Source: Desulfobacteraceae bacterium (GTDB lineage Bacteria > Desulfobacterota > Desulfobacteria > Desulfobacterales > Desulfobacteraceae). From it: 12,436 nucleotides of DNA. Within the stretch, counting starts at the first letter, position 1; each line of letters opens with the position of its first letter. The stretch lies in assembly GCA_024225895.1 (NCBI GenBank), contig JAAEMC010000183.1, positions 1 to 12,436 on the forward strand, given 5' to 3'. Position numbers and translations under genes: made by a program. Below, one piece after another: positions 1 through 7,021 of this stretch. The notes below the pieces were generated by a model. It saw only the letters and a program-made list of their open reading frames with translations, was not told the origin of the DNA and ran no database searches.

Positions 1-27
1 CAAAATAATGAAATATTTTTTTATTAT

Positions 28-74
28 GAGACATTTGTGTTTCGTTTCAATTATTCATTTTTGTATCATGTCTC
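28..74. repeat. Widely spaced inverted repeat upstream of the sigma-54 promoter
   Basis: GAGACAT (28-34) is repeated inverted as ATGTCTC (68-74), with ATTAT next to both arms (23-27 and, inverted, 78-82). Arm centres are 40 bp apart, close to four helical turns. The pair lies about 105-150 bp before the predicted start site near 177, where enhancer sites for sigma-54 activators usually sit. Reading it as an activator site is inference; in DNA this AT-rich a 7-bp match can arise by chance. Confidence 0.3.
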
Positions 75-150
75 TCAATAATCAAACCTACATTTTTATT
101 TTGACCATGAAAACCTTAATTAGCAACATGTTTATCAAGGAATCAAAATT

Positions 151-166
151 AGGCACGCGATTTGCT
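151..166 (+). promoter_or_regulatory. Sigma-54 (-24/-12) promoter
   Basis: The sequence AGGCACG-CGAT-TTGCT matches the sigma-54 consensus TGGCACG-N4-TTGCW at every defined position except the first T. GG (152-153) and GC (164-165) have the exact 12-nt register the factor needs. Transcription should start near 177, leaving a leader of about 38 nt before the ATG at 215. A one-mismatch IHF-like site (TATCAA-N4-TCA, 133-145) lies just upstream. Sigma-54 promoters need an ATP-dependent enhancer-binding protein, so the gene behind it is probably switched on by a specific signal. Confidence 0.8.
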
Positions 167-214
167 CTATTAAAAATATAAGTTGGAATAAATAAAAATA
201 ATTCGGAGGATATA

Positions 215-568
215 ATGAAACTTGATGAAATTAAAAATAATTTTGACCTTATAAATTCTGTGGACTGGGAAATGACACCTGAAGAAGCAATAGCGCTGCA
301 TCTTGAATGGGGACCATTAAGGTCCCAGGCTTATTATAACTCAAGGGATAATAACAATGAGACAGTATATTTTGTTATTGATACATGGAAAAAAACCCCG
401 ATTTTAATTTTAGTCAGGAGAAAGGGCTTTGATTCTGAGGAACTAGGACACTTTGATCTTCCAAAAAATCTTAAAAATGAGTTTATGCAGGGAATAGGGA
501 TGCATAAAGGAATATATGCGGTTGAAGGACATGTAAGAGACTGGCTTAAAAAAGAACTTCAAGTTTAA
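215..568 (+). CDS. Small conserved protein, DVU0772-like
   Basis: A 117-aa soluble, acidic protein with no signal peptide, membrane segment or catalytic motif that I recognise. It opens with a helical stretch MKLDEIKNNFDLINSVDW followed by MTPEEAIALHLEWG (residues 20-33), then a segment likely to be beta-rich (YFVIDTWKKTPILILVRR, 52-69), and ends in a helix. From memory this resembles the uncharacterised family named after Desulfovibrio DVU0772; function unknown. GGAGG (205-209) sits 5 nt before the ATG and fixes the start. It has its own sigma-54 promoter at 151-166 and stands alone: the next gene is convergent, 166 bp away. The promoter says the protein is made conditionally, possibly with nitrogen, energy or surface-related regulons, but nothing in the protein says which. 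Confidence 0.75.
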   Translation: MKLDEIKNNFDLINSVDWEMTPEEAIALHLEWGPLRSQAYYNSRDNNNETVYFVIDTWKKTPILILVRRKGFDSEELGHFDLPKNLKNEFMQGIGMHKGIYAVEGHVRDWLKKELQV

Positions 569-603
569 ACCTGCTATCCTATATATCCGGTATCCTTTTT
601 TTT

Positions 604-635
604 AAAATATTGGCAAAAAGAGAACTCAATATTTT
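604..635. terminator. AT-rich hairpin between convergent genes
   Basis: AAAATATTG (604-612) and CAATATTTT (627-635) form a perfect 9-bp stem with a 14-nt loop. It has few G-C pairs and only a short T run, so it is a poor intrinsic terminator for the gene ending at 568. A second small hairpin (GAAAAC-AGGG-GTTTTC, 665-680) lies nearby. For the opposite strand, AGCG/CGCT (695-712) followed by five Ts could weakly end the gene whose stop codon is at 735. Confidence 0.25.
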
Positions 636-734
636 GTTAGGTACAAGGCAAGGCTATTAATGGAGAAAACAGGGGTTTTCAGTCAATCACAAAAAGCGGT
701 CCTGTGCTCGCTATAAGATATGAACTGAATTGAT

Positions 735-2621
735 CTATACGGATTTCTCACCCAATTCTGAAAACAAGCAGTTTAAGATAATCATATCTTCATCCCGCTC
801 TTTTTTTATTTTATAGGGCAGCTTGTGGAAAAGACCTATCATGCCTTTGTTTTCCGGGGATGTGTAAGCAATCACGCCTTTGATATTATTATCTTTTGCC
901 GCTTTTATTAATTTTTTTTGGAGAATGCTCGCAATTCCCAGGCCTTGGTATTGTTTGGAAACCGAATAAGCAACTTCAGCCATGTTGATGATAGAATTGC
1001 GGTAGTATTCACTGACCGCAATGATTTTTTCAAATCCCAATTCCCCTATGGTGGCAATTATGGTCAAATCATTCACATAGTCTATTTCAAAAGTGGTTTC
1101 GACCTGGTCATGGACAAAACTCTTTTTATCATGGAAGAAACGCGAAACAATGTCCCGCCGGTTCAAGGTGTAATAGTGTTCCTGTATGGCACGTTCATCA
1201 CTTGGCCTGGCTGGTCTGAAGGTAACAAAATGGTCTTTGATTTTGATGGTTTCCTCATATTTTAAAGGATATACTCCTTTGATGGCCTGTTTGAATTTTC
1301 TGTTCACATCAATGAGATCAAGCTCTTTGGCCTTGGAAAAGAGTTCATCCCTGAAATTGGGATGGGCAATGCTGATCAAGGCCATGGCCCTTTCCTGAAG
1401 TGTTTTTCCAAAAAGATTTACCACACCGTATTCCGTGGCAATATATTGTACATCTCCCCTTGGAACTACCACTGCATCTTCAGACAGCCTGGGGATGATT
1501 TTGCTTTTTCTGCCGCCATTTGAAGTCGAAGTGATGGTAAGTATAGATTTTCCTCCTTTTGACATGGATGCTCCCCTGGTAAAATCCAAAAGACCATTGA
1601 TACCGGTATAATTATTATAGGGCAGGGAATCAGCTGCCACTTGACCGGTCAGATCAATTGCAATGGCGGAATTTAAAGAAATCATTTTATTATGCCGGGC
1701 AATGATTGAAGGATTGTTGACATAATTGGAGGGATGAAACTCAATTGAAGGGTTGTCATTTATAAATTCATACAATTGGGGTGATCCCACAGCGCTTCCG
1801 GCAACTAGTTTGCCATCATTGAATCCTTTATATTTGTTGGTGATGACCCCAATGGATACCAGACGCATGATATTGTCGGACAGATATTGGGAATGGATGC
1901 CGATGTCATTTTTATTGGCAAGGCAGAGCATGGTTGCTTCCAGAGTCATACTAAGACTTGCCTGTAGTGTGGACCCATCTTCAATAAGTCTTGAAATGTG
2001 TTTTGCTATGGTATTGGCTTCTTCCTTTTCCGGAAGAGGTTCAATGCTTAAAAGATCTTCTTTATGCTCAATGATATGGTCCACATTATTTACATGTATG
2101 AAACTGTTTCCCAGAACTCTGGGCATATTGGGATTCACCTGGCAGATTATCATGTCAGCGGATTCACAGGCAACCTTGGTAATATCAACGGAAACCCCCA
2201 AGCTCATCCAGCCGAAATCATCAGGTGGTGATGCCTGGACCAGAGCAGCATTCAGCGGGATGAGGCCGGATTTGAATAATCGGGGAATCTGGGAAAGATT
2301 AATGGGTGTGATAAACCGTTTATTTCTTCTGATTTTATCGGGTGAGCCCGATCCTAGATAAAATGACCGGATATTAAATTGCTGGGAATGGGAGCGGTTG
2401 GCAATAAGGGTTAATGGTCCGCTTTCAATGCTCAACAACCGTACAATCTCAAGGTCGGTAAATTTAAAAGACATATTGGACAGTTCATTAACCAGGTGCT
2501 GGGGTTCACCGCAGGATGATCCTATAAACAGCCGTTGACCCGGCTTGATACATTGGAGAGCCTCTTTGGCAGTGGTTAATTTTTCAATGTAAGCATCTGC
2601 CCAATATATCGATTTTGCCAT
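735..2621 (-). CDS. Acetyl-CoA hydrolase/CoA-transferase family protein fused to a GNAT acetyltransferase
   Basis: This 628-aa cytoplasmic protein has two CoA-transferase domains of the acetyl-CoA hydrolase/4-hydroxybutyrate CoA-transferase type (about 5-200 and 265-455). Motifs include GIHSQYLSDN (241-250), LVAGSAVGSPQLYEFINDNP (272-291), the DFTRGASMSKGGKS stretch (346-359) and ATEYG (395-399). A GNAT domain follows (about 466-620), beginning FRPARPSDE, with the acetyl-CoA-binding QYQGLGIAS (558-566). The family moves CoA between short acyl groups such as acetate, butyrate or 4-hydroxybutyrate; GNAT domains acetylate amines, often lysines. The usual motif is GIHSEM/F, whose Glu carries the covalent intermediate. 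Here it is Gln245 (codon CAA, 1887-1889), so classical transferase chemistry is in doubt. GGAG (2630-2633) sits 8 nt before the ATG. It faces glgP, with a 257-bp shared upstream region. Family is secure; substrate and activity are not. Confidence 0.9.
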   Translation of the reverse strand: MAKSIYWADAYIEKLTTAKEALQCIKPGQRLFIGSSCGEPQHLVNELSNMSFKFTDLEIVRLLSIESGPLTLIANRSHSQQFNIRSFYLGSGSPDKIRRNKRFITPINLSQIPRLFKSGLIPLNAALVQASPPDDFGWMSLGVSVDITKVACESADMIICQVNPNMPRVLGNSFIHVNNVDHIIEHKEDLLSIEPLPEKEEANTIAKHISRLIEDGSTLQASLSMTLEATMLCLANKNDIGIHSQYLSDNIMRLVSIGVITNKYKGFNDGKLVAGSAVGSPQLYEFINDNPSIEFHPSNYVNNPSIIARHNKMISLNSAIAIDLTGQVAADSLPYNNYTGINGLLDFTRGASMSKGGKSILTITSTSNGGRKSKIIPRLSEDAVVVPRGDVQYIATEYGVVNLFGKTLQERAMALISIAHPNFRDELFSKAKELDLIDVNRKFKQAIKGVYPLKYEETIKIKDHFVTFRPARPSDERAIQEHYYTLNRRDIVSRFFHDKKSFVHDQVETTFEIDYVNDLTIIATIGELGFEKIIAVSEYYRNSIINMAEVAYSVSKQYQGLGIASILQKKLIKAAKDNNIKGVIAYTSPENKGMIGLFHKLPYKIKKERDEDMIILNCLFSELGEKSV

Positions 2622-2763
2622 AGTTTTTTCTCCAATATATCTTTACTGCTATCATAATTGCATCTGATAATTTATAGGGATTAAATGCTTAGAAGAGTAA
2701 ACCAAATGTATTATTTGATCAAGCATATACAGCAAATTAGGCGTCCTTAAAATAATAAATATT

Positions 2764-2790
2764 TTGTTACGCAGCTAAAAATGTTATATT
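2764..2790 (+). promoter_or_regulatory. Possible sigma-70 promoter of glgP
   Basis: An extended -10 element (TG-T-TATATT, hexamer 2785-2790) is preceded by TTGTTA (2764-2769) at a short 15-bp spacing. The start would fall near 2797, giving a leader of about 80 nt. The short spacer and imperfect -35 make this tentative. No clear promoter for the divergent gene on the minus strand was found in the same 257-bp gap. Confidence 0.35.
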
Positions 2791-2878
2791 TTTTATATCA
2801 GCAATAGAAAATTCATTTAACATCTTACCACAGACAGCGATTTTTAACCTAAAAATAACGATATTTAGGAGTAAGCCC

Positions 2879-5314
2879 ATGTCTTATTTTGATTTTACCA
2901 GCTTTGAAAATACCTTTCACGTATACATTAAATATGTGTTGGGAAAACAAGTGGAAACAGCTAGCAAGTTTGATATTTTCAATGCCGTATGTTCTGCGGT
3001 TAACAGGCTTCTCATTGATATTGGATTTGAATCATATGAACGTTATCGTAAAAATGATGCCAAGCGTATGTATTATCTGTCCATGGAGTTTTTGATAGGC
3101 CGGCTTTTATCCAATAATCTTTTAAATTTAGAGATTTATGATAAGTGCAAAGATTTTTTACATAAAAAAGGGCATGACATTGAAGAACTTGTGGAAGAAG
3201 AGGGTCACCCTGCATTGGGAAACGGGGGATTAGGAAGGCTTGCTGCCTGTTTTCTCGATTCCCTGGCAAGTCTGGATATGCCGGGATTCGGTTATGGTAT
3301 TAATTATGATTATGGTCTTTTTAAGCAAGTGATCGTCAATGGATATCAAACAGAAAAGCCCGACTACTGGCCCAATAGAAATTCGCCCTGGTTGATTAGA
3401 AGATCCGGCAATACAATCATCATTCCCGTGTATGGTAAAATCGAAGAGACAAAAGATATTAATGGCGATTACAATCCAATGTGGATGCACTGGAAGCTGA
3501 TTGTGGGCAGACCCCACGATATTTTGATTTCTGGTTTTGGCGGCCGTACAGTTAACCGATTGCGTCTGTTTTCTGCCTGGGCTTCTGAAAATTTTGACAT
3601 GAAAATATTCAATGACGGGGATTATGTCAAAGCAGTGGAAAAAAAGATTAGGTCTGAGACCATATCAAAAATATTGTACCCATCAGATGCGCAGTACATT
3701 GGCAAAGAGTTGCGGTTGATTCAGGAATACTTTTTGGTCGCTTGTTCTGTCAAGGATATCATCCGTATTTATTTGAAGTATAATGATAATTTTGACAATT
3801 TTCATAAAAAAACCGCCATACAGCTCAATGACACCCATCCGGCTCTGACTGTAGCAGAACTCATGAGGGTATTGATAGATGACCAAGGAATGGATTGGGA
3901 AAAGGCCTGGGACATAACCACTAAAACTCTAGGATATACAAATCACACGCTTTTGCCCGAAGCCCTTGAAAAATGGCCCTTATCCCTGATGGAAAAAGTG
4001 ATACCAAGACATTTGCAGATTATTTTTGAAATCAATCAGCGGTTTTTGGAAAGTATCAAGAAAAAGTACAAGGACCAAAGCCAGGAAATGATTTCAAAGA
4101 TGTCCATTATTGAAGAAGGTGAGGAAAAACAAATAAGAATGGCTAATCTTGCAATTGTCGGAAGTCACTCGGTTAATGGGGTGGCAAAGGTTCATTCAGA
4201 TCTTTTAAAAACAAGGCTGGTACCAGAATTTGATTCTTTTTATCCGGATAAATTCAACAACAAAACCAATGGGGTGACTCCTAGACGCTGGATGGTTTCA
4301 TGCAATCCCGGTCTTTCAAAATTAATATGCGAATCTATTGGAACCAGGTGGAAGTCTGATCTGACACGCATCTGGGAATTGGAGACATATTCAGATGATA
4401 AGGAGTTTTTGACAAAATTCGCCCAGGTCAAAAAGGAGAATAAAATTCGATTGACCCGGATAATAAAAGACCTTGTTTACATGGATGTGAATCCGGACAG
4501 TATTTTTGATATCCAGGTCAAACGGATTCATGAATATAAAAGACAGCTGTTGAATATCATGAATATTATCCATACTTATTTTCAAATAAAAGAAAAGCAA
4601 ATATATCCGCCTGCCCCAAGGACCTTTATTTTTGCCGGAAAAGCTGCACCAGGATACTACACGGCAAAATTAACCATCAAACTCATCCATGAGATCGCAA
4701 AAATTATTAACAATGATCCAGATGTAAAAGATATGATAAAAGTCGTTTTCTTACCGGATTACAGGGTTTCACTGGCAGAAAAGATTATTCCAGCCGCTGA
4801 CGTGAGTGAGCAGATCTCCACAGCCGGAATGGAAGCATCTGGTACGGGTAATATGAAATTTGCCATGAACGGAGCAGTTACTGTTGGAACTTTAGATGGA
4901 GCCAACATTGAAATCTATGAAGAAGTTGGAGAAGAAAACATTTATATCTTCGGTCTTCAAGTAGAGGAAGTGGAAGCTTTAAGACCTAAATATAATCCAC
5001 AATCATATATTGATCAAAATATCGATTTAAAGAGGGTTCTAGAGGCATTAAGCTCTGATTATTTTTGCAAAAAAGAGCCTGGATTATTTCAATTGTTATA
5101 TGAGAATTTAGTGGTCAAAGGCGATTATTATTTTCACCTGGCAGATTTCAAAGCCTATATCAAAACACAAGAACAAATCGGTAACGACTTTAATAACCAG
5201 GATACATGGATTTTGAAGTCACTTTTGAACACCACTAGAACTGCTAAATTTTCAAGTGACCGGACAATTTTGGAATATGCCAATGAAATTTGGGGTATTC
5301 AATCTCAAATTTAA
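2879..5314 (+). CDS. glgP: Glycogen/starch phosphorylase
   Basis: An 811-aa cytoplasmic enzyme that cuts alpha-1,4-glucan ends with phosphate, releasing glucose 1-phosphate from stored glycogen. It is full length (E. coli GlgP is about 815 aa). Visible landmarks are RMYYLSMEFLIGR (63-75), GNGGLGRLAACFLDSLAS (114-131), QLNDTHPAL (315-323), TNGVTPRRW (463-471), the VKRIHEYKRQLLN stretch (547-559), and the pyridoxal-phosphate motif EASGTGNMKFAMNGA (652-666), in which Lys660 (4856-4858) should bind the cofactor. AGGAG (2867-2871) sits 7 nt before the ATG. No other glycogen gene is in the window, so it is a single-gene unit or is co-transcribed with the TetR gene 110 bp downstream. There is no sign of truncation or a missing catalytic residue. 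Confidence 0.98.
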   Translation: MSYFDFTSFENTFHVYIKYVLGKQVETASKFDIFNAVCSAVNRLLIDIGFESYERYRKNDAKRMYYLSMEFLIGRLLSNNLLNLEIYDKCKDFLHKKGHDIEELVEEEGHPALGNGGLGRLAACFLDSLASLDMPGFGYGINYDYGLFKQVIVNGYQTEKPDYWPNRNSPWLIRRSGNTIIIPVYGKIEETKDINGDYNPMWMHWKLIVGRPHDILISGFGGRTVNRLRLFSAWASENFDMKIFNDGDYVKAVEKKIRSETISKILYPSDAQYIGKELRLIQEYFLVACSVKDIIRIYLKYNDNFDNFHKKTAIQLNDTHPALTVAELMRVLIDDQGMDWEKAWDITTKTLGYTNHTLLPEALEKWPLSLMEKVIPRHLQIIFEINQRFLESIKKKYKDQSQEMISKMSIIEEGEEKQIRMANLAIVGSHSVNGVAKVHSDLLKTRLVPEFDSFYPDKFNNKTNGVTPRRWMVSCNPGLSKLICESIGTRWKSDLTRIWELETYSDDKEFLTKFAQVKKENKIRLTRIIKDLVYMDVNPDSIFDIQVKRIHEYKRQLLNIMNIIHTYFQIKEKQIYPPAPRTFIFAGKAAPGYYTAKLTIKLIHEIAKIINNDPDVKDMIKVVFLPDYRVSLAEKIIPAADVSEQISTAGMEASGTGNMKFAMNGAVTVGTLDGANIEIYEEVGEENIYIFGLQVEEVEALRPKYNPQSYIDQNIDLKRVLEALSSDYFCKKEPGLFQLLYENLVVKGDYYFHLADFKAYIKTQEQIGNDFNNQDTWILKSLLNTTRTAKFSSDRTILEYANEIWGIQSQI

Positions 5315-5323
5315 AATAAAAAT

Positions 5324-5342
5324 TGGCAAAAGCCTCTTTTTT
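5324..5342 (+). terminator. Weak hairpin with T run after glgP
   Basis: GGC-AAAA-GCC is followed by TC and a run of seven Ts, 10 nt after the glgP stop codon. The stem has only three G-C pairs, extended by A-T pairs across a mismatch, so termination is likely partial and some read-through into the TetR gene is possible. Confidence 0.3.
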
Positions 5343-5344
5343 AC

Positions 5345-5406
5345 TTGCGATTTTTAATAATTCTTTGTATTTATCGTACGTTGAATAGTTTATGAATCAC
5401 ATTCAA
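5345..5406 (+). promoter_or_regulatory. Candidate promoter and operator of the TetR gene
   Basis: TTGCGA (5345-5350) and TATTTA (5368-5373), 17 bp apart, make a plausible but imperfect sigma-70 promoter, with a start near 5380. Directly downstream is a dyad, TTGAAT (5381-5386) and ATTCAA (5401-5406). The inner repeat TGAAT-CAC-ATTCA (5393-5405) shares its right arm. This is where a self-repressing TetR protein would bind. The promoter call is weak; the repeat itself is directly visible. Confidence 0.35.
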
Positions 5407-5424
5407 TAAATAAAGAGGGTCCAT

Positions 5425-6054
5425 ATGGGGATATATGAGCGCAAGCAGAGAGAAAAGGAGCGCAGGAAAGAAGAAATCATAGAGGCAGCCAGGAAAGTCT
5501 TTTCAATCAAAGGCTTTAACAGGGCTACCATGGAAGAAATTGCGTCTGAGGCCGAGCTCAGTCCCGGTACTTTGTATCTTTATTTTAAAAATAAGGAAGA
5601 GCTCCATACATCTCTTTCCATAAGCATTTTGGAACACCTGTGTGATAAGGTAAAAAATGTTGTGGATCAGAAAATAACAATTGAAGAAAAAATTGAACGG
5701 TTCCGGGATGTCTTTATTGATGTTTACGAATATGATTCAAATATTTTGATTAACTTGTTTCATCTACAATCCGGGGAAACCCTAAAAAATCTTTCAGAAG
5801 AGGTGTTGGCTCAACTCAAGAAATTTTCTTCAGAAGCCCATGGTGCTATTGCAGATGTGATCAGGCAGGGAATTGATGATGGCATTTTCATTGATGAGCA
5901 TCCTGTTGCCCTTGCTGATGTGCTTTGGGCAACATATGCCGGAATTGTACTATGGGTTGATTCAAAAAGAGTTTTGAACGATCAGAAAGATTTCGTTAAA
6001 TCAACTTTAAACACTGCTTTTTATGTGATCAGTAACGGTTTGAAAAAGCGGTAA
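5425..6054 (+). CDS. TetR/AcrR-family transcriptional regulator
   Basis: A 209-aa DNA-binding repressor of the TetR type. Residues 15-60 are the N-terminal three-helix domain: KEEIIEAARKVFSIKGFNRAT, then the recognition helix-turn-helix MEEIASEAELSPGTLYLYFKNKEEL (36-60). The rest is a helical ligand-binding and dimer domain with no recognisable ligand signature. GAGGG (5415-5419) precedes the ATG by 5 nt. It follows glgP by 110 bp on the same strand and meets the next gene tail to tail, with 7 bp between stop codons. A palindrome at 5381-5406, just before the start, suggests autoregulation. The target is unknown: TetR members usually control a neighbouring transporter or fatty-acid/CoA gene, so the MFS gene or the CoA-transferase gene in the window are possible targets, as well as glgP. 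None of this is shown directly. Confidence 0.95.
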   Translation: MGIYERKQREKERRKEEIIEAARKVFSIKGFNRATMEEIASEAELSPGTLYLYFKNKEELHTSLSISILEHLCDKVKNVVDQKITIEEKIERFRDVFIDVYEYDSNILINLFHLQSGETLKNLSEEVLAQLKKFSSEAHGAIADVIRQGIDDGIFIDEHPVALADVLWATYAGIVLWVDSKRVLNDQKDFVKSTLNTAFYVISNGLKKR

Positions 6055-6063
6055 ACGCCCTTT
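6043..6063 (-). terminator. Possible terminator of the minus-strand 180-aa gene
   Basis: Read on the minus strand, AAAGGGCG-TTTAC-CGCTTTTT folds into an 8-bp stem with two G-U pairs and a 5-nt loop. The T tract is part of the stem. It overlaps both stop codons of the convergent pair. On the plus strand two A/C mismatches break the stem, so it would act mainly on the minus-strand transcript. Confidence 0.3.
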
Positions 6064-6604
6064 ATCTACAAAGTCTGTGTATGGTTTGGGCGTGCCATTC
6101 ACCTCTTCCGGAAAAGGTGGGGATGCCTTTTTCCTTCAAATATGATGCAATGATGGAAAAAGTTGAGCCTTGTGTCCTCATATTCTTGATGATGGTAAGT
6201 ATCTCATCCTTTGTATAATGGGTACCGCGAGCATAACTGGTAGTCGCCTTGGGAACCCCGCCATTGTCTTTAGCCATCTTGGCAGTATCATCGAATACCT
6301 TGTTCAGGTTGTTAAAAAAAGTGGTGATTGCTTCATGTTGTCCAATCATGGCTTGTGCAAGTATTTCATTCATTTCATTGAGTTCCTTCATTTGAATTGC
6401 AATAGAGTTAATATTATCTACGATACCAGGCAAAGAACTGGTTAAATTTTTAACTAAACCTTCCATGTGATTTGAATTATATGGCCTCCTGTCTTTAATC
6501 TTGCGCCTATCCTGATGTGAATAGTAATGCCCATCAAGGTTTTTCCGTTTGTTAGAGGACTCTTTTTGATGAGAACTCCGTAGGTTTCTTAAAAAATCAC
6601 TCAT
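6062..6604 (-). CDS. Uncharacterised protein with a C-terminal recombinase-type DNA-binding module
   Basis: A 180-aa protein. Residues 1-45 are charged, basic and probably disordered (DRRKIKDRR, 32-40). Residues 47-112 are predicted helical and may form a coiled coil, giving a dimer or oligomer. The last 47 residues follow the pattern of the 'Recombinase' domain of large serine recombinases: ILTIIKNMRTQGSTFSIIAS (135-154), then YLKEKGIPTFSGRGEWHAQT (155-174) and IHRLCR. The catalytic resolvase domain is absent, so it probably binds DNA or a partner rather than cutting. A longer start at 6628 is rejected because AGGAGG (6612-6617) sits 7 nt before the ATG at 6604. A strong promoter lies at 6726-6754, with an inverted repeat downstream that could be its own binding site. 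Function unknown. Confidence 0.75.
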   Translation of the reverse strand: MSDFLRNLRSSHQKESSNKRKNLDGHYYSHQDRRKIKDRRPYNSNHMEGLVKNLTSSLPGIVDNINSIAIQMKELNEMNEILAQAMIGQHEAITTFFNNLNKVFDDTAKMAKDNGGVPKATTSYARGTHYTKDEILTIIKNMRTQGSTFSIIASYLKEKGIPTFSGRGEWHAQTIHRLCR

Positions 6605-6611
6605 TAGAATA

Positions 6612-6617
6612 CCTCCT
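6612..6617 (-). promoter_or_regulatory. Ribosome binding site deciding the start at 6604
   Basis: Full AGGAGG on the minus strand, 7 nt before the ATG whose first base is 6604. The alternative ATG at 6628 would place this site inside the coding region and has no Shine-Dalgarno sequence of its own. Confidence 0.8.
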
Positions 6618-6693
6618 AAAAAAATCAATAATAATATGATTATCTCATATTGAGCTTTTTAATTTCGCATATCTATAATTCGCAAGGTGAATT

Positions 6694-6723
6694 TTCTGTA
6701 AGAGCTGAATACTAATTACAGAA
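6694..6723. repeat. Inverted repeat TTCTGTAA-N14-TTACAGAA
   Basis: Two perfect 8-bp arms (6694-6701 and 6716-6723) are separated by 14 bp. The right arm covers the predicted start of the minus-strand transcript (about 6719), so the element could be an operator or, in the RNA, a hairpin at the very 5' end of the leader. Confidence 0.5.
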
Positions 6724-6725
6724 TC

Positions 6726-6754
6726 ATTATAGGTTCAAAAATAGCCAAAGTCAA
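6726..6754 (-). promoter_or_regulatory. Sigma-70 promoter of the 180-aa gene
   Basis: On the minus strand TTGACT (6754-6749) and a perfect TATAAT (6731-6726) are exactly 17 bp apart. The start should be near 6719, leaving a leader of about 115 nt before the ATG at 6604. Confidence 0.7.
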
Positions 6755-6820
6755 GATAGAACAGTAAAATCAGGGTTTCCCTTACCTTTTTCACAAGATA
6801 CTTAACAAGATGCATTTCCC

Positions 6821-6849
6821 GGCGACGATTTTTGATTTTCGTAATCGCC
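6821..6849. repeat. Bulged hairpin in the divergent region
   Basis: GGCG-ACGA (6821-6828) pairs with TCGT (6839-6842) and CGCC (6846-6849), leaving a 10-nt loop and a 3-nt bulge (6843-6845). On the plus strand a run of eight or more Ts follows about 8 nt later (from about 6858), too far for a standard terminator. CCGGC at 6819-6823 and GCCGG at 6866-6870 also pair around it. Role unknown. Confidence 0.3.
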
Positions 6850-7021
6850 AATTACAATTTTTTTTGCCGGTTTCTTAAATTAGAACGTGCTGTTTTTTAA
6901 TTTTTCTGATTTTAAAAGTTATTTCAATCGTATATTTTTAAGGGAATAAACCGAGCTTATAATTTCAAGTTAGACAATTGGGTGTCACAATCTGTTTTCC
7001 ATTGCAGCATATCATGTAGAT

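Noticed and set aside
665..680. Hairpin GAAAAC-AGGG-GTTTTC, similar to the one at 9457-9472
   Set aside because: The two share only short simple arms with different loops; too little to call a repeat family, and no T run follows this copy.
1753..2361. 202-codon frame on the plus strand inside the CoA-transferase gene
   Set aside because: It is antisense to a well-supported gene, has no ribosome binding site, and its translation matches no known protein pattern.
2731..2747. Sigma-54-like element on the minus strand upstream of the CoA-transferase gene (GGA-CGCC-N4-TTGCT)
   Set aside because: The essential second G of the -24 GG is A, and other consensus positions are missing, so it is not a credible promoter.
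6604..6628. Longer start for the 180-aa protein at 6628
   Set aside because: The strong AGGAGG at 6612-6617 points to the ATG at 6604, and the upstream ATG has no ribosome binding site.
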